DNA from: Campylobacter concisus
GTDB taxonomy: Bacteria > Campylobacterota > Campylobacteria > Campylobacterales > Campylobacteraceae
Length of the DNA: 64,000 nt
NCBI RefSeq assembly: GCF_003049705.1
Contig: NZ_PIRF01000003.1
Coordinates: 124,001 to 188,000, forward strand
Direction: 5' to 3'
Part shown: piece after piece, positions 1 through 10,248 of the stretch
How the letters are laid out: each line of letters begins with the position of its first letter
Position numbering within the stretch: the first letter of the stretch is position 1
Notes under the pieces: generated by a model
Told to the model about the DNA's origin: nothing
Databases searched by the model: none
The model's input: only the letters and a program-made list of their open reading frames with translations
Program-made: the position numbers and the translations under genes

Positions 1-528
1 CTCGTTTTGCGCAAGAAACATCGCGATCGCCATAAACATGTGCTGTGGCAGTTCGATCGGCATGCCGCTCTTATCTTTGATAAGATAGCGATCATAAAGC
101 GTCTTGATACCAAGGTATGCAAACTGAAGGTCGCGCTCGGGCTTAATGTAGGCGTTTAGATCCTCAAGATCATACTTCTCTTTTAGTCCAGGGATGATAC
201 GGCCTACTTTTTCGCCCTTTACGAGATAGTCTTTTAGGTGGTTGTAGCCGTTAAAGCCAGATACTTTGTGATAAAGGTCGTATAAAAATAGCCTTGCAGC
301 AACAAATGTCCAGTTTGGGCGGTCGATGTCGATCTTATCAACTGCTGTTTTTATAAGAGTTTGCTGAATTTCCTCAGTCGTTATCATATCTCTAAACTGG
401 ATTTTCGCATCTACTTCAAGCTCGCTAAGGCTTACGTTGCTTAGTCCAAGGACCGCTTCGTTTGTGTATTTTTTAATCTTACTTATATCAAGCTCTTCTG
501 TTCTGCCATTACGTTTTATAACTTTCAA
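1..528 (-). CDS. nrdA: Ribonucleoside-diphosphate reductase alpha subunit, N-terminal part (cut by window edge)
   Basis: The first 176 codons of the large subunit of aerobic class I ribonucleotide reductase, which makes dNDPs from NDPs. The N-terminus reads [18 protein letters not shown], the regulatory ATP-cone opening, and is followed by the NrdA segment containing [17 protein letters not shown]. Translation starts at TTG (528-526), with GGAGAG about nine bases upstream. The upstream ATG at 542 runs straight into a stop codon, so it is not the start. The rest of the gene, including the catalytic cysteines, lies outside the window. purB follows upstream on the same strand, the order known from C. 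jejuni. Confidence 0.9.
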   Translation of the reverse strand, partial: MKVIKRNGRTEELDISKIKKYTNEAVLGLSNVSLSELEVDAKIQFRDMITTEEIQQTLIKTAVDKIDIDRPNWTFVAARLFLYDLYHKVSGFNGYNHLKDYLVKGEKVGRIIPGLKEKYDLEDLNAYIKPERDLQFAYLGIKTLYDRYLIKDKSGMPIELPQHMFMAIAMFLAQNE

Positions 529-745
529 AAATATCTCTCCATGTTAAATTTTAATTTGGGATTTTATCCAAAAGGAGATAAAAACTCTCTTTGTTAAAAA
601 AGTGATTTTAGATATAAAATTTGACTCAAAAAATAATATTTTATTTTTAAAAATTAAAAAATTTGATCTTATTTTAAAATGATTGTAAAAATTTTTGAAG
701 TGATATTTTGAAGCAAGAAGCATAAATTTGCTTCTTGCATTTAAA

Positions 746-2077
746 TTACTTGCCAAAGACTCTGGCGAAAATTTTATCTACGTTTTTGGTGTAGTAGTTG
801 TAGTCAAAGCACTCTTTGATCTCATCTTTGCTAAGGCTTTTAGTTAGGTCCTCGTCGTTTAGCAAATTTTGTAAAAATAGGCTGTGACCTTGCTCGTCGA
901 TCGCTTTTTTGCCCTCTTGCAAGTCTGCCCAGACCTTCATAGCATTGCGCTGAACGATCTTGTAGGCGTCCTCTCTAGAAATTCCACGCTGAGGCAGTTG
1001 TAAAAGCACGCGCTGTGAAAAGACTAAACCGCCCGTTAAATTTAAATTTTTCATCATATTTTCTGGATATACGACTAAATTTGCTATCAAATTTTTGATA
1101 CGAACCAGCATAAAATCAGCTGTGATAAACATATCTGGTAGGATAAATCTCTCAACCGAGCTATGGCTGATGTCGCGCTCGTGCCAAAGGGCGACATTTT
1201 CTAGCGCTGGTGTGACGTATGAGCGCAGCACCCTGCAAAGGCCGGTGATGTTTTCGCTAAGGACTGGATTGCGTTTGTGTGGCATAGCGCTTGAGCCCTT
1301 TTGTCCTGGGCTAAAATACTCCTCAACCTCATAAACCTCAGTCCTTTGGTAATGTCTAATGGCGACTGCGATCTTTTCGCAAGTAGAGGCTAGAACTGCG
1401 ATGGCGCTCACCACATGTGCGTAGCGGTCACGCTGGATCACTTGATTTGACGCTGGGGCAGCTTTAAGACCTAGCTCCTCGCACGTTAGCTCTTCAAATT
1501 CCATCGGAGCATGAGCTAAATTTCCCATAGCACCTGAGAGCTTGCCGTAACTGATCGTATCTTTTGCATCTTTGATGAGCTTTAGCGCCCTTGCAATCTC
1601 ATCGTACCAGATGGCAAGCACAAGGCCAAAGGTTATCGGCTCGCCGTGGATGCCGTGGCTTCTGCCGACCATAAGCGTGTGCTTGTGCTCGTTTGCCCTA
1701 TCTTTGACCGCCTGCATAAACTCCTCTACGTCGCTAATGATGAGCTCTAGACTCTCTTTCATCTGAAGTGCGACAGCTGTGTCGATGCAGTCGCTTGAGG
1801 TCATGCCATAATGCACGAATCTGCTCTCATCGCCAAGGCTCTCGCTGACGCTTGTTAAAAATGCTATCACGTCGTGCTTTGTTGTCTTTTCTATCTCGTC
1901 AATGCGAGCCACTTCAAATTTAGCATTTTTGCAAATTTTCTCGCAGTCGCTGTCGCTTATGAAGCCAAGCTTATTCCAAGCTTTAACGGCAGCTTTTTCT
2001 ACCTTGAGCCAAGCATCGTATTTTGCTTGCATACTCCACTTATCAGCCATCTCTTTGCGTGAGTATCTTTCGACCAT
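746..2077 (-). CDS. purB: Adenylosuccinate lyase
   Basis: Cytosolic lyase of purine synthesis. It splits SAICAR to AICAR plus fumarate, and adenylosuccinate to AMP plus fumarate. It is 443 residues long, the usual size for the family in Campylobacter. The fumarase/aspartase signature [14 protein letters not shown] is intact, as are the [11 protein letters not shown] segment and the HGEPITFG region with the active-site histidine. The frame is open for 21 more codons upstream, but the conserved N-terminus [14 protein letters not shown] and an AAGG ribosome site about eight bases upstream support the start at 2077. nrdA lies downstream on the same strand and a RluA-type gene is divergent. Confidence 0.95.
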   Translation of the reverse strand: MVERYSRKEMADKWSMQAKYDAWLKVEKAAVKAWNKLGFISDSDCEKICKNAKFEVARIDEIEKTTKHDVIAFLTSVSESLGDESRFVHYGMTSSDCIDTAVALQMKESLELIISDVEEFMQAVKDRANEHKHTLMVGRSHGIHGEPITFGLVLAIWYDEIARALKLIKDAKDTISYGKLSGAMGNLAHAPMEFEELTCEELGLKAAPASNQVIQRDRYAHVVSAIAVLASTCEKIAVAIRHYQRTEVYEVEEYFSPGQKGSSAMPHKRNPVLSENITGLCRVLRSYVTPALENVALWHERDISHSSVERFILPDMFITADFMLVRIKNLIANLVVYPENMMKNLNLTGGLVFSQRVLLQLPQRGISREDAYKIVQRNAMKVWADLQEGKKAIDEQGHSLFLQNLLNDEDLTKSLSKDEIKECFDYNYYTKNVDKIFARVFGK

Positions 2078-2262
2078 TGTTGAACCTTTTTGTATTAGTT
2101 TTTCTTTATCATAAAAGTAAATTTTAGCCTTGAAAGCCAAAAATCACATCGTATAATTTTATAAAATTTAAGTTTGGATTATATAAAATCCGTGCTGAAA
2201 TGTCGGTTATATACTTATAAATTTGTGCTTAAGATAGCTCACTCATTTTTAAAAGGATTACC

Positions 2263-3177
2263 TTGCCATACGTAAATAAATTTATTGCCACTGCAAACAA
2301 ACAAAAAGCGTATGAAATTTTAATGAAAACTGGCTTTAGTATGAGAGAGGCGCAACGACTAATAGATAAAGGTAGGCTGATATGTGGCGGCAGTGTCGTG
2401 AGTGAGAAAAATGCCATTTTGAGTGGCGATATTTTTTTGATCGACTATGAGGCTGAGCCAAAGGGACTTAAGCCGATCTTTGAGTGTGAGAGCTTTGCCG
2501 TATTTGATAAGCCAAGTGGAGTGCTAAGCCACCCAAATGGCAGACACTGTGAGTACTCACTAAATGATGAAATTTACACGCTTTTTGGACGAGATGCGAG
2601 CGTGGCTCATAGGCTGGACTTTGAGACGAGTGGCGTGATAGTCGTTGGAAAAGACAGAAATTCTACGATTAGACTAAAGAAAATTTTTGAAGACAGAGAG
2701 GTTTTTAAAAGCTACGTCGCGATGGTACAAGGCAAGATCGAACGAGAATTTACGATCGATGCCAAAATGGATCTAGCAAACAACTACGACGATGTGAAAA
2801 TGCGAATGCAAATTTGTGAGAACGGTAAGAGTGCTGTGACTAAAATTTTGCCGATTAGATATTTTGACGATATCGATGCAACTTTGGTTCAGGCTATCCC
2901 ACTCACTGGCAGGCAGCATCAGATTCGCTTACATTTGTTTCATGTGAAACACAAGATACTTGGCGAACCACTTTATGGTTTGTCACGTCCACAGATCGAG
3001 AAAATTTTAGATAAAGAGATGAGCGAGCGTGAACGGATAAATTTAACTGGAGCAAAAAGGCTCTTGCTCCACTCAGATGAAATTTCTTTTAAATTTGATG
3101 AAATTTTTTATAACATAAAAAGCAAATTTGACGCTGAAAGCGAGTTTTATAGATTTGCAAAAGAGAGTTTACTTTAG
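2263..3177 (+). CDS. RluA-family 23S/tRNA pseudouridine synthase
   Basis: RNA-modifying enzyme that isomerises uridine to pseudouridine. Residues 1-70 look like an S4-type RNA-binding domain. The catalytic domain carries the family motif HRLDFETSGVIVVGKD with the catalytic aspartate, and a C-terminal LTGRQHQIRLHLF motif. At 304 residues it is complete. The start codon is TTG, preceded by AAAAGGAT. C. jejuni has a similar gene in the same place beside purB (Cj0022c). The exact target uridine cannot be read from the sequence. Confidence 0.88.
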   Translation: MPYVNKFIATANKQKAYEILMKTGFSMREAQRLIDKGRLICGGSVVSEKNAILSGDIFLIDYEAEPKGLKPIFECESFAVFDKPSGVLSHPNGRHCEYSLNDEIYTLFGRDASVAHRLDFETSGVIVVGKDRNSTIRLKKIFEDREVFKSYVAMVQGKIEREFTIDAKMDLANNYDDVKMRMQICENGKSAVTKILPIRYFDDIDATLVQAIPLTGRQHQIRLHLFHVKHKILGEPLYGLSRPQIEKILDKEMSERERINLTGAKRLLLHSDEISFKFDEIFYNIKSKFDAESEFYRFAKESLL

Positions 3178-3337
3178 TCCAAAATTTTTTAATAAATTTC
3201 TATTTCTCATAAACCCTTACCTACGTTTTGCCAAAGTTTTTCACTTTTAGATACCACAATAATAATTTTGTAGTTTATGTAATTAATGCTCCACTTTATT
3301 TCTTTATGAGAGCTATATTTTTTCTTAATATTAAGGC

Positions 3338-3448
3338 TTAGAATTTATGCCTATCTTTTTCATCTTTTAAAACTTTTAAAATAAGCCCTAATCCGAGTAA
3401 AACCACAATAGCAACAAAGACTATTTCGGCTATATCAAGTGCACTCAT
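3338..3448 (-). CDS. 36-residue single-span membrane peptide
   Basis: A short frame that starts one base after the rlmN stop codon (TAGAATG). It begins MSALDIAEIVFVAIVVLLGL. About 18 hydrophobic residues form one transmembrane segment, followed by a charged tail ending KDEKDRHKF. The near-overlap with rlmN implies translational coupling. C. jejuni has, as I recall, a small hydrophobic ORF (Cj1714) after its rlmN gene, which would make this a conserved small protein. Function is unknown. Confidence 0.7.
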   Translation of the reverse strand: MSALDIAEIVFVAIVVLLGLGLILKVLKDEKDRHKF

Positions 3449-3449
3449 T

Positions 3450-4586
3450 CTAACTCACACTGGCTTTACTATTATTTTCAAGCGACTGTCTTTTTAAATT
3501 TTTATCACTGGGAATGGTTTTAAATTTTGCATTTTCGTTGCGTTGTTTTAACTGTCCACAAGCTGCACTTATATCAAGTCCTTTACTCTGTCTGATCGTA
3601 CAAGTAACGCCGTGATCTCTTAGATATTCTTGAAATTTTAGCATGCTGGTAAGCTCGGGTCGTCCAAATTCACTGCCTTCATGCGGGTTAAAATAGATCA
3701 AATTTACCTTTGCCTTGATACCATGCAGTAGTTTTACCAGCTTTTTTGCATCACTAACGCTGTCATTTAGATCTTTGATAACAAGGTATTCAAACATCAC
3801 GCGTTTGCGCATATCGATAGGGAATCCCCTAACAGCATCCATAACAGCCTCGATATTATACGCCTTATTTATCGGCATCAGACGGCTTCTAAGCTCATTA
3901 GTAACAGCATGAAGCGATATGGCCAATAACACACCAAGATCCATCTCGCCAAGCTTTTTTATCTGGCTGCCAAGTCCGCTAGTTGAAACGGTTTGACGAC
4001 GCGGAGATATGGCTAGACCCTCGTTAAGTGCTAAAATTTTGATCGCTTTACTAACGTTAGCAAGATTATCAAGTGGCTCACCCATACCCATATAAACGAC
4101 ATTTATGCGTCTTTCATAAGGTATCTTATTCTCTCTTTTTATCCATAAAATTTGCCCCACAATCTCGCCTGCAGTCAAATTTCTAACAAGCCCGCCCTTT
4201 GCTGTTAGACAAAAAGCACATCCCATTTTACAGCCAACCTGTGAGCTAACACAAACTGTATAACGAGCATGGCGACTAATCTTTCCATTCTCATCACTAA
4301 TCTCCTCTTTCATCGGGAGTAAGACACTCTCTATCTTTAGCCCATCTTTTAGCTCAAAAAGATACTTGATCGAACCATCACTACTTTGCTCAAATTTTAC
4401 ACATTTTAAAGGATCGATATAAAATTTTTCAGCCAGATCTTGACGCATATCTTTAGGTAAATTTAGCATTTGGCTAAATTCGGTTGCATTTTTTTTATAT
4501 ATCCACTCGTAGATTTGTGTTGCTCTAAATGGTGGAGAAACTAACTCTTTTAGCTCACCGATACTAAGATCAAGCAAATTTATCAC
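3450..4586 (-). CDS. rlmN: Dual-specificity RNA methyltransferase RlmN
   Basis: Radical-SAM enzyme that methylates C2 of A2503 in 23S rRNA and A37 of some tRNAs. The radical-SAM cluster motif appears as CKMGCAFC near residue 120. GMGEPLDN and the catalytic cysteine in the C-terminal SAACGQL segment are present. It is 378 residues long and complete. Its start overlaps the upstream nucleoside-phosphorylase-like gene by four bases (ATGA), so it belongs to the helicase-hisF operon. Confidence 0.95.
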   Translation of the reverse strand: MINLLDLSIGELKELVSPPFRATQIYEWIYKKNATEFSQMLNLPKDMRQDLAEKFYIDPLKCVKFEQSSDGSIKYLFELKDGLKIESVLLPMKEEISDENGKISRHARYTVCVSSQVGCKMGCAFCLTAKGGLVRNLTAGEIVGQILWIKRENKIPYERRINVVYMGMGEPLDNLANVSKAIKILALNEGLAISPRRQTVSTSGLGSQIKKLGEMDLGVLLAISLHAVTNELRSRLMPINKAYNIEAVMDAVRGFPIDMRKRVMFEYLVIKDLNDSVSDAKKLVKLLHGIKAKVNLIYFNPHEGSEFGRPELTSMLKFQEYLRDHGVTCTIRQSKGLDISAACGQLKQRNENAKFKTIPSDKNLKRQSLENNSKASVS

Positions 4587-5263
4587 ATATTTTCCTTTAT
4601 ATATTTTGTTAGAATTTTCTTGGCCTCTGCGTGATTTTTTATAAAATCAGCATGTGCATTTTTATCACAAAAATTTGTCGCTACGAAAATTCCATAAGCT
4701 GGAATTTTAAAAATTTGAGCTACTTTTAGAACAGAAAAAAACTCCATATTTTCTAAAAAATAACCCTTTTCAAACATCTTATGAGCCAAATTTTTGTCTG
4801 TAGTTATGAAATTTGATGAATTTGTTTTGATAGTTTCACGTGAAACGATAGAAGAAATTTCATACTCAATCGGTGAATAAGATCTATTTTCTACGCTGGA
4901 AATTTCGACATTTGCCCCAACTGAGCTTTCATAAATTTGCAAAATTTCACCATTTTTATAAAGACCTGCCGAGCCAACGAAAACTATTTTTTCTGGCATC
5001 TGATACAAATTTTGTTCAGGATTTTTTGATAAATTTTGGCTTAGATTTTGTAGCTCTGGATTTGATGAGTTTGCAAATTTAGCTTCGATCTTTGCAAGAT
5101 AGTGCGGATCGATATTTTTTAAATTTATACTCTTTCCATCCGCTCCAATACATGCTCGTTTCTGTAAAAATTTTGTCAAATTTATCGCCATATCAACTAG
5201 TCCCACACCCATTGGCAAAGCAAAGTCAAAAATTTCATTTTTTCCAGCAGAGATAACTAACAT
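4583..5263 (-). CDS. Nucleoside-phosphorylase-like protein
   Basis: 226 residues resembling the PNP/UDP phosphorylase superfamily. [10 protein letters not shown] glycine-rich segment sits near the middle. [21 protein letters not shown] segment in the C-terminal half matches the E-M-E substrate-binding and A-x-VA pattern of these enzymes. The N-terminus ([15 protein letters not shown]) also fits the first strand of the fold. Substrate and reaction cannot be fixed. The gene is coupled on both sides, overlapping hisF by one base (TGATG) and rlmN by four. C. jejuni has an uncharacterised gene (Cj1712) beside rlmN. Confidence 0.65.
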   Translation of the reverse strand: MLVISAGKNEIFDFALPMGVGLVDMAINLTKFLQKRACIGADGKSINLKNIDPHYLAKIEAKFANSSNPELQNLSQNLSKNPEQNLYQMPEKIVFVGSAGLYKNGEILQIYESSVGANVEISSVENRSYSPIEYEISSIVSRETIKTNSSNFITTDKNLAHKMFEKGYFLENMEFFSVLKVAQIFKIPAYGIFVATNFCDKNAHADFIKNHAEAKKILTKYIKENM

Positions 5264-6018
5264 CAGAGCCTAACCTCAACGCCATTTGCCTTGAGATACT
5301 CTTTTAGTTTTTTTATCTCAATTTCACCAAAGTGAAATATCGAAGCAGCCAAACACGCGTCAGCCCCGGCCTCAAAAGCCTCTTTAAAGTGCTCCATCTT
5401 ACCTGCACCACCACTTGCGATAGTTGGTATAGAAAGCGTACTAAATATCTTTGTTAACTCAAGATTAAAGCCTTGTTTGACGCCATCGTTATCCATGGAC
5501 GTTAGCAATATCTCCCCCGCTCCGCGTGACTCAACCTCTTTTGCCCAAGCAAAGGTATCTTTTTTGGTATCGATCCTGCCACCATTTATAAAAACACTAT
5601 AGCCATTTTCGATCTTTTTAGCATCAATCGCTACTACAACACATTGCGAGCCAAATTTCTTAGCTGCTTCATCAATCAAATTTGGATCTTGTATAGCTGA
5701 TGAATTTAAGCTTACTTTATCGCAGCCAGCATTTAAAAGCCGTGATATATCATCTAACGTGCGTATACCGCCGCCAACTGTTAGTGGGATAAAAAGCTTA
5801 CTTGCAACCTTTTTTACTACATCAACTATCGTATCACGCCCAAGATGAGAGGCAGTGATATCTAAAAAGCAAAGTTCATCAGCGCCCTCGTCATTGTATC
5901 TTTTAGCTATCTCGACAGGATCTCCAGCATCAACAAGTCCTACGAAATTTACACCTTTTACAACTCTGCCATCTTTTACATCAAGGCATGGGATTATACG
6001 TTTTGCAAAATGATTCAA
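5263..6018 (-). CDS. hisF: Imidazole glycerol phosphate synthase, cyclase subunit
   Basis: TIM-barrel subunit that uses ammonia from HisH to make IGP and AICAR from PRFAR in histidine synthesis. It begins [16 protein letters not shown] with the catalytic Asp of the first half-barrel. The second catalytic Asp lies in the [15 protein letters not shown] segment. Phosphate-binding GGGIRT and [11 protein letters not shown] are intact. At 251 residues it is full length. No other his gene is nearby. It is coupled instead to a helicase upstream (four-base overlap) and a phosphorylase-like gene downstream. Confidence 0.95.
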   Translation of the reverse strand: MNHFAKRIIPCLDVKDGRVVKGVNFVGLVDAGDPVEIAKRYNDEGADELCFLDITASHLGRDTIVDVVKKVASKLFIPLTVGGGIRTLDDISRLLNAGCDKVSLNSSAIQDPNLIDEAAKKFGSQCVVVAIDAKKIENGYSVFINGGRIDTKKDTFAWAKEVESRGAGEILLTSMDNDGVKQGFNLELTKIFSTLSIPTIASGGAGKMEHFKEAFEAGADACLAASIFHFGEIEIKKLKEYLKANGVEVRL

Positions 6019-9000
6019 ATCTGTCCTTTATCTATTTTTCTAGCTGCTACCTCAAAATATGGCAAATTAGACCAATTTTCTCGGTTGCCAACTATATAAA
6101 CAACCTCTTTTGCTCTTGTTAGTGCTACATTTAGTAAATTTGGCGTACTAGCAGCCCATGCTCTAGCACCTTTTGTAGCACCGCCAAGGACAAAGATAAC
6201 AACATCAGCTTCTTTGCCTTGCATGGTGTGAATGGTACCAGCCCCTTTTAAATTTTTACAAACATCTTTAAAAGGTGTTATTATTTTAACACTATCTTTT
6301 AGCTTGGCTAGCTTACCATCTAAAAGCTCTTTAACGATCATACCTTCGGCTTTATTATAATTACCTATCCATTCATCACTACTAACATCAATCCATTCTG
6401 TTTTGATATTAGGATCACTAAGTTTACTTTCACTACTTCTGCCAAGTATCATCATATCATCATATGTTGTTTCGTTTGAAATTTTAAACATAGGATCGGC
6501 GCACCTTCTATTAATGATAAGTGGCGAACCAACCCAAATGGACTTACCCTCTCCTTTTATATATGTACCAATATTTTGTACTTTATCGGCTCGAAGTTGA
6601 ACTGATGATTTTAGTAGATTAAACTCATCCTTTGCATCGCAGTAGCGTAAAATAGCGTTATTTAAAGCTGGTGGTAATGTTGTAACAGGCTCAAGTTGAA
6701 GTGGATCACCAACTACAACAGCCATCTTTGAGCGAAGTAGTGCACCTAATGCGTTAGTTAAATTTGCCTGCCCTGCCTCATCTATTAAGAGCAAGCCTAT
6801 ATCACCATTTAGTAGCTCTTTAAAGGTATTATTAAAAGATGCGAAAGTAGAACTAACAACTGGCGTTAGTAAAAATAATCCTTTTATTATTTCACGTCTA
6901 TCTTTAGCCTCAATCCCGTTTTTCTCAGCCATTTTTTCATCATTAAATATAATACTAAGAGCTCGTAAATTTGTTCTAACAGCTTCTTTGCAAGCAAAGA
7001 TAGTAGCTTTATGCAGATTAAGTGCTTCTTTAAAAAGCTTGATTCTTGCATTAAAAAGCTTCGTCTTGTGGGATTTCTCATCAAGATCACGTTCCATCAT
7101 AAATGGCATGCTCTTTTGTATTTCTTCATTACTCTGATTAAAAGTACCATTTAAAAAGCTATCAAGTTCTTCACTTCTGCCAATTAATTTTTGACGTCTA
7201 ACAAAGTCACCATTAAGCTTGTTGAGATAGTCTATCTTGGTGTTAAGTTCTAAAATTTTCTCTTCAAGCTGAGTTATTTGAGCTTTTAGTTCGTTTAATT
7301 TTACTTCACTCTTCTCTTTGTTTTCACTATTTTGCTTGCTTGCTTTCAAATTTTGCTCAGCTATTTGGCGATTTATCTCACTAACTTTTTGCGCTTCATT
7401 GTTATATTTTTCAAAAGCTTGCGTCTTTAAAATTTGCTGGAAAATAAAAAATGATGGCTTTATAGGCGCACTTAAATACTCTTGTAAAATTTCATTTTGA
7501 CCAATAAGCCTTGTTAGCTCGTTAGCTTCAGCCACCTTTTGTTCTAGTTCATTTTTGCTCAAATCCAGCTCATCTATTAGTGGCTTTAAAAGCTCGTCTA
7601 TTTGCTTTGCTGAATTATAGTTTTCAAGTCTTTTATCGATATTTATAAGCTCACTATTTATACTTTTTAGCTCCTCTTCTTTGATCCTGATCTCACTAAA
7701 AAGTAGATTTACTTCATGTAGAGCTTGATTAAATTTCTCCTTTGCCGTATCAAAATCATCAACTCCTTCGCCGGTAGCCAAATACTTACCAAGCCCCATC
7801 AAAAAACCATCTTGCTCTATAAATTCTTTAAATTCTTTTGAAATATCTTCAAACTGACTATGTGTTTTTTCGATCTTTACGCCATTAATCGCGTTAAAAA
7901 CAAAATTTGACTTATTTTGCTTTGAGCCAAGAGGTATGCAAAAAAGCCCCCATGCAGGTTTTGAGATAAAAGATTTTTCTCCAAAATTTGTCTTTTCATC
8001 GGCCGAGAGAAGCCTTGTAGCTATAAATTTAAAATAATCAATCTCGCCTGCGTAACTACCGATACTTTTTAGTTGGCTAAGCTCTTTACTTAAAATTTCA
8101 ACCGCACCGTTATTGCAAGAGCTAACAACCATCTCGTAGCCCTGAAGTTCTTTATTTAGAGTAAAATAAAGCACCTTATCGCTACTATCTCGAACTGGTG
8201 CAAAGATATCATGTCTACTCATTTGTGTGAGCTTCATCGCTCTAAGCGTAACAACTTCAGCCATTACATCTTTTAAAAGTGTTGTTTTACCAGTGCCTGG
8301 AGCACCATTTACGCTATAAATTCCACCACTTTTTTCTTTAAATTTTTTAATGATGTTATTAACGGCAATTTGCTGTGAAAAATTTAAAGCAAAGTCGCTA
8401 GCAAAGGCTGATCTTGGATACTCTTCTGCTTTAAAAAAATCTCTAACAAGCCTTTTATTTTGCTCATCTCTTACATCAAGTCTTTCGAATTTATTCTCAC
8501 TGCCCTCGTCCAAAAACTGATCCGTTAGCTCGTGCGTCCTGCCTGACTCGTAAAATTTTATAAGCAAATTTATATCATCTATGAAAAAGCTATTTAAAAG
8601 GCTGTCGTTTTCTTTAAAATTTGGATTTATGATCTTTATCTCAAGCCTTAAGAAACCATTACAAAATGGTGTTTTAAGTGCACTTTTTAGCTCATCGTTT
8701 ATAAGCTTTATATATTTGCCAAATTCCATTTTTTCTTTATAGATAGATAGCTTATCTTTTATGTGCTCGCATTCTTTGCTAAAGTCACTTTGGCTTATCT
8801 CTTTTAGATGATTTAGGCGAGCCATTGCCCAAGGAGCTGTTGAGATGAAAAGATCATCAGACGAGTTTGGTGTAAAAAACGGAGTTAAATCATCATCTAA
8901 ATTTATATCTTTTAAAGCAAAATTTTGATCATCTTTACAAAATACCAAATCACCAGTAAGCTTAAATTTATAGCAAAATGCCTTATCAAAGCTCGTTTGC

Positions 9001-9299
9001 TCAGATCGCAGCTCATCCAAAATTTGCTCTTTTTCAAATTTCACATTTGCTAACTTTGATATCGCAAGGGCAAGCAAGTCCGTCTCAAAAATGCCGCCAT
9101 AAATTGAAATTTCTACACCATTTTTTAAAAGCGGCCTATCAAACGCTCTTAAAATTTGGACAAATTTCTCATCAAAATTTGCGATCTCAAGGTCCATTGA
9201 TTTTTTAAATTTGGTATTTGTCTTTTTCGGCTCGTCTAAGGTTTTTGGCTCTAAATATTGTGATAATAAAAAGTATTTTAAGGTATTTGCTTTGCTCAA
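6015..9299 (-). CDS. Large superfamily 1 (Upf1/Dna2-like) helicase with coiled-coil insertion
   Basis: 1094-residue ATPase. Walker A ([13 protein letters not shown]) is near residue 333, Walker B (LLIDEAGQA) near 836, motif III ([11 protein letters not shown]) follows, and [15 protein letters not shown] plus NVALTRAKE (motifs V and VI) lie near 1030-1060. This order is typical of SF1B Upf1-type helicases. Between Walker A and B, roughly residues 500-720 are Glu/Lys/Leu/Asn-rich and should form a long coiled coil. The first 300 residues match nothing I recognise. Its role could be in DNA repair or RNA metabolism. The four-base overlap with hisF suggests co-translation. Confidence 0.85.
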   Translation of the reverse strand: MSKANTLKYFLLSQYLEPKTLDEPKKTNTKFKKSMDLEIANFDEKFVQILRAFDRPLLKNGVEISIYGGIFETDLLALAISKLANVKFEKEQILDELRSEQTSFDKAFCYKFKLTGDLVFCKDDQNFALKDINLDDDLTPFFTPNSSDDLFISTAPWAMARLNHLKEISQSDFSKECEHIKDKLSIYKEKMEFGKYIKLINDELKSALKTPFCNGFLRLEIKIINPNFKENDSLLNSFFIDDINLLIKFYESGRTHELTDQFLDEGSENKFERLDVRDEQNKRLVRDFFKAEEYPRSAFASDFALNFSQQIAVNNIIKKFKEKSGGIYSVNGAPGTGKTTLLKDVMAEVVTLRAMKLTQMSRHDIFAPVRDSSDKVLYFTLNKELQGYEMVVSSCNNGAVEILSKELSQLKSIGSYAGEIDYFKFIATRLLSADEKTNFGEKSFISKPAWGLFCIPLGSKQNKSNFVFNAINGVKIEKTHSQFEDISKEFKEFIEQDGFLMGLGKYLATGEGVDDFDTAKEKFNQALHEVNLLFSEIRIKEEELKSINSELINIDKRLENYNSAKQIDELLKPLIDELDLSKNELEQKVAEANELTRLIGQNEILQEYLSAPIKPSFFIFQQILKTQAFEKYNNEAQKVSEINRQIAEQNLKASKQNSENKEKSEVKLNELKAQITQLEEKILELNTKIDYLNKLNGDFVRRQKLIGRSEELDSFLNGTFNQSNEEIQKSMPFMMERDLDEKSHKTKLFNARIKLFKEALNLHKATIFACKEAVRTNLRALSIIFNDEKMAEKNGIEAKDRREIIKGLFLLTPVVSSTFASFNNTFKELLNGDIGLLLIDEAGQANLTNALGALLRSKMAVVVGDPLQLEPVTTLPPALNNAILRYCDAKDEFNLLKSSVQLRADKVQNIGTYIKGEGKSIWVGSPLIINRRCADPMFKISNETTYDDMMILGRSSESKLSDPNIKTEWIDVSSDEWIGNYNKAEGMIVKELLDGKLAKLKDSVKIITPFKDVCKNLKGAGTIHTMQGKEADVVIFVLGGATKGARAWAASTPNLLNVALTRAKEVVYIVGNRENWSNLPYFEVAARKIDKGQI

Positions 9300-9405
9300 A
9301 TTTATGCCCTATTTCGTTATTGTTTAGTGATTATAATCCATTTTATATATGATTAAACTAAACTTGTAATCATTGTATAAGTAATTTTTGGCTAATATCG
9401 CGGCT

Positions 9406-10248
9406 ATGATAAAGGCAAAAAAGCACTTTGGACAGAATTTTTTACAGGACAAAGCGACACTAGATAAGATCATCCAAGCGATACCCAATGACGTAGCAAA
9501 CGTCGTTGAGATTGGGCCTGGCTTAGGTGATTTGACATTTAGACTTTTGCAAATTTACAAGACGACCTGTTTTGAGATAGATTGTGAGCTGTTTCAAATT
9601 TTAAAGGTCAAATTTGCAAATGAGATCCAAAATGGACAATTAAAACTTTTTTGTAAAGATGCTTTAGAGCAGTGGCAGCAAGAGGGCGGACTAAGTAGCA
9701 AAAACTACTTTTTGGTCGCAAATTTGCCCTATTACGTTGCTACGAAGATGATCCTAAATGCGATAGATGACGAAAAATGCCTTGGGCTTATCGTGATGAT
9801 ACAAAAAGAGGTTGCTCTTAAATTTAGTGCAAAGAGCAAGGATAAAGAATTTAGCTCTTTATCGATCCTCGCTTCACTTCAAGGCAGGTGTGAGCTTTTG
9901 TTTGACGTGGATGCAAAGCTTTTTAATCCACCCCCAAAGGTCACATCTTCAGTCATCAAACTACAAAAAACAAAAAAGATTTTTGGCAAAGACGGGATTT
10001 TCAAAGATGCAAAACAATACGAGGCTTTTAAAGCATTTTTAAGAGCTACGTTTGCTTCCCCAAGAAAGACGCTTTTGAAAAATTTATCCATAAATTTCGA
10101 CAAAAAAGCGTTAGAAGAAATTTTTGAAGATCTAGGCTTAGCTAAAAATTTACGTCCACATGAGCTAGATGTCGATTCTTATCTAAAAGTATTTGAAAGA
10201 TTAAAGGAAGATAATGAACGACAAAAACGAAGAGAAAGTTGTAACTAA
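9406..10248 (+). CDS. rsmA: 16S rRNA dimethyladenosine transferase
   Basis: Also called KsgA. It dimethylates A1518 and A1519 of 16S rRNA late in small-subunit assembly. The FGQNFLQD start motif, SAM-binding VEIGPGLGDL and the catalytic NLPYYVAT motif are all intact. The frame also allows a TTG at 9388. The ATG at 9406 gives MIKAKKHFGQNFL, the normal N-terminus for Campylobacter KsgA, so I prefer it, although no clear ribosome site precedes either. The C-terminus overlaps the RNase J gene by 35 bases. Confidence 0.93.
   Translation: MIKAKKHFGQNFLQDKATLDKIIQAIPNDVANVVEIGPGLGDLTFRLLQIYKTTCFEIDCELFQILKVKFANEIQNGQLKLFCKDALEQWQQEGGLSSKNYFLVANLPYYVATKMILNAIDDEKCLGLIVMIQKEVALKFSAKSKDKEFSSLSILASLQGRCELLFDVDAKLFNPPPKVTSSVIKLQKTKKIFGKDGIFKDAKQYEAFKAFLRATFASPRKTLLKNLSINFDKKALEEIFEDLGLAKNLRPHELDVDSYLKVFERLKEDNERQKRRESCN

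Noticed and set aside
544..756. 70-codon minus-strand frame between nrdA and purB
   Set aside because: Composition-driven AT-rich frame overlapping the purB end; no ribosome site and no family resemblance.
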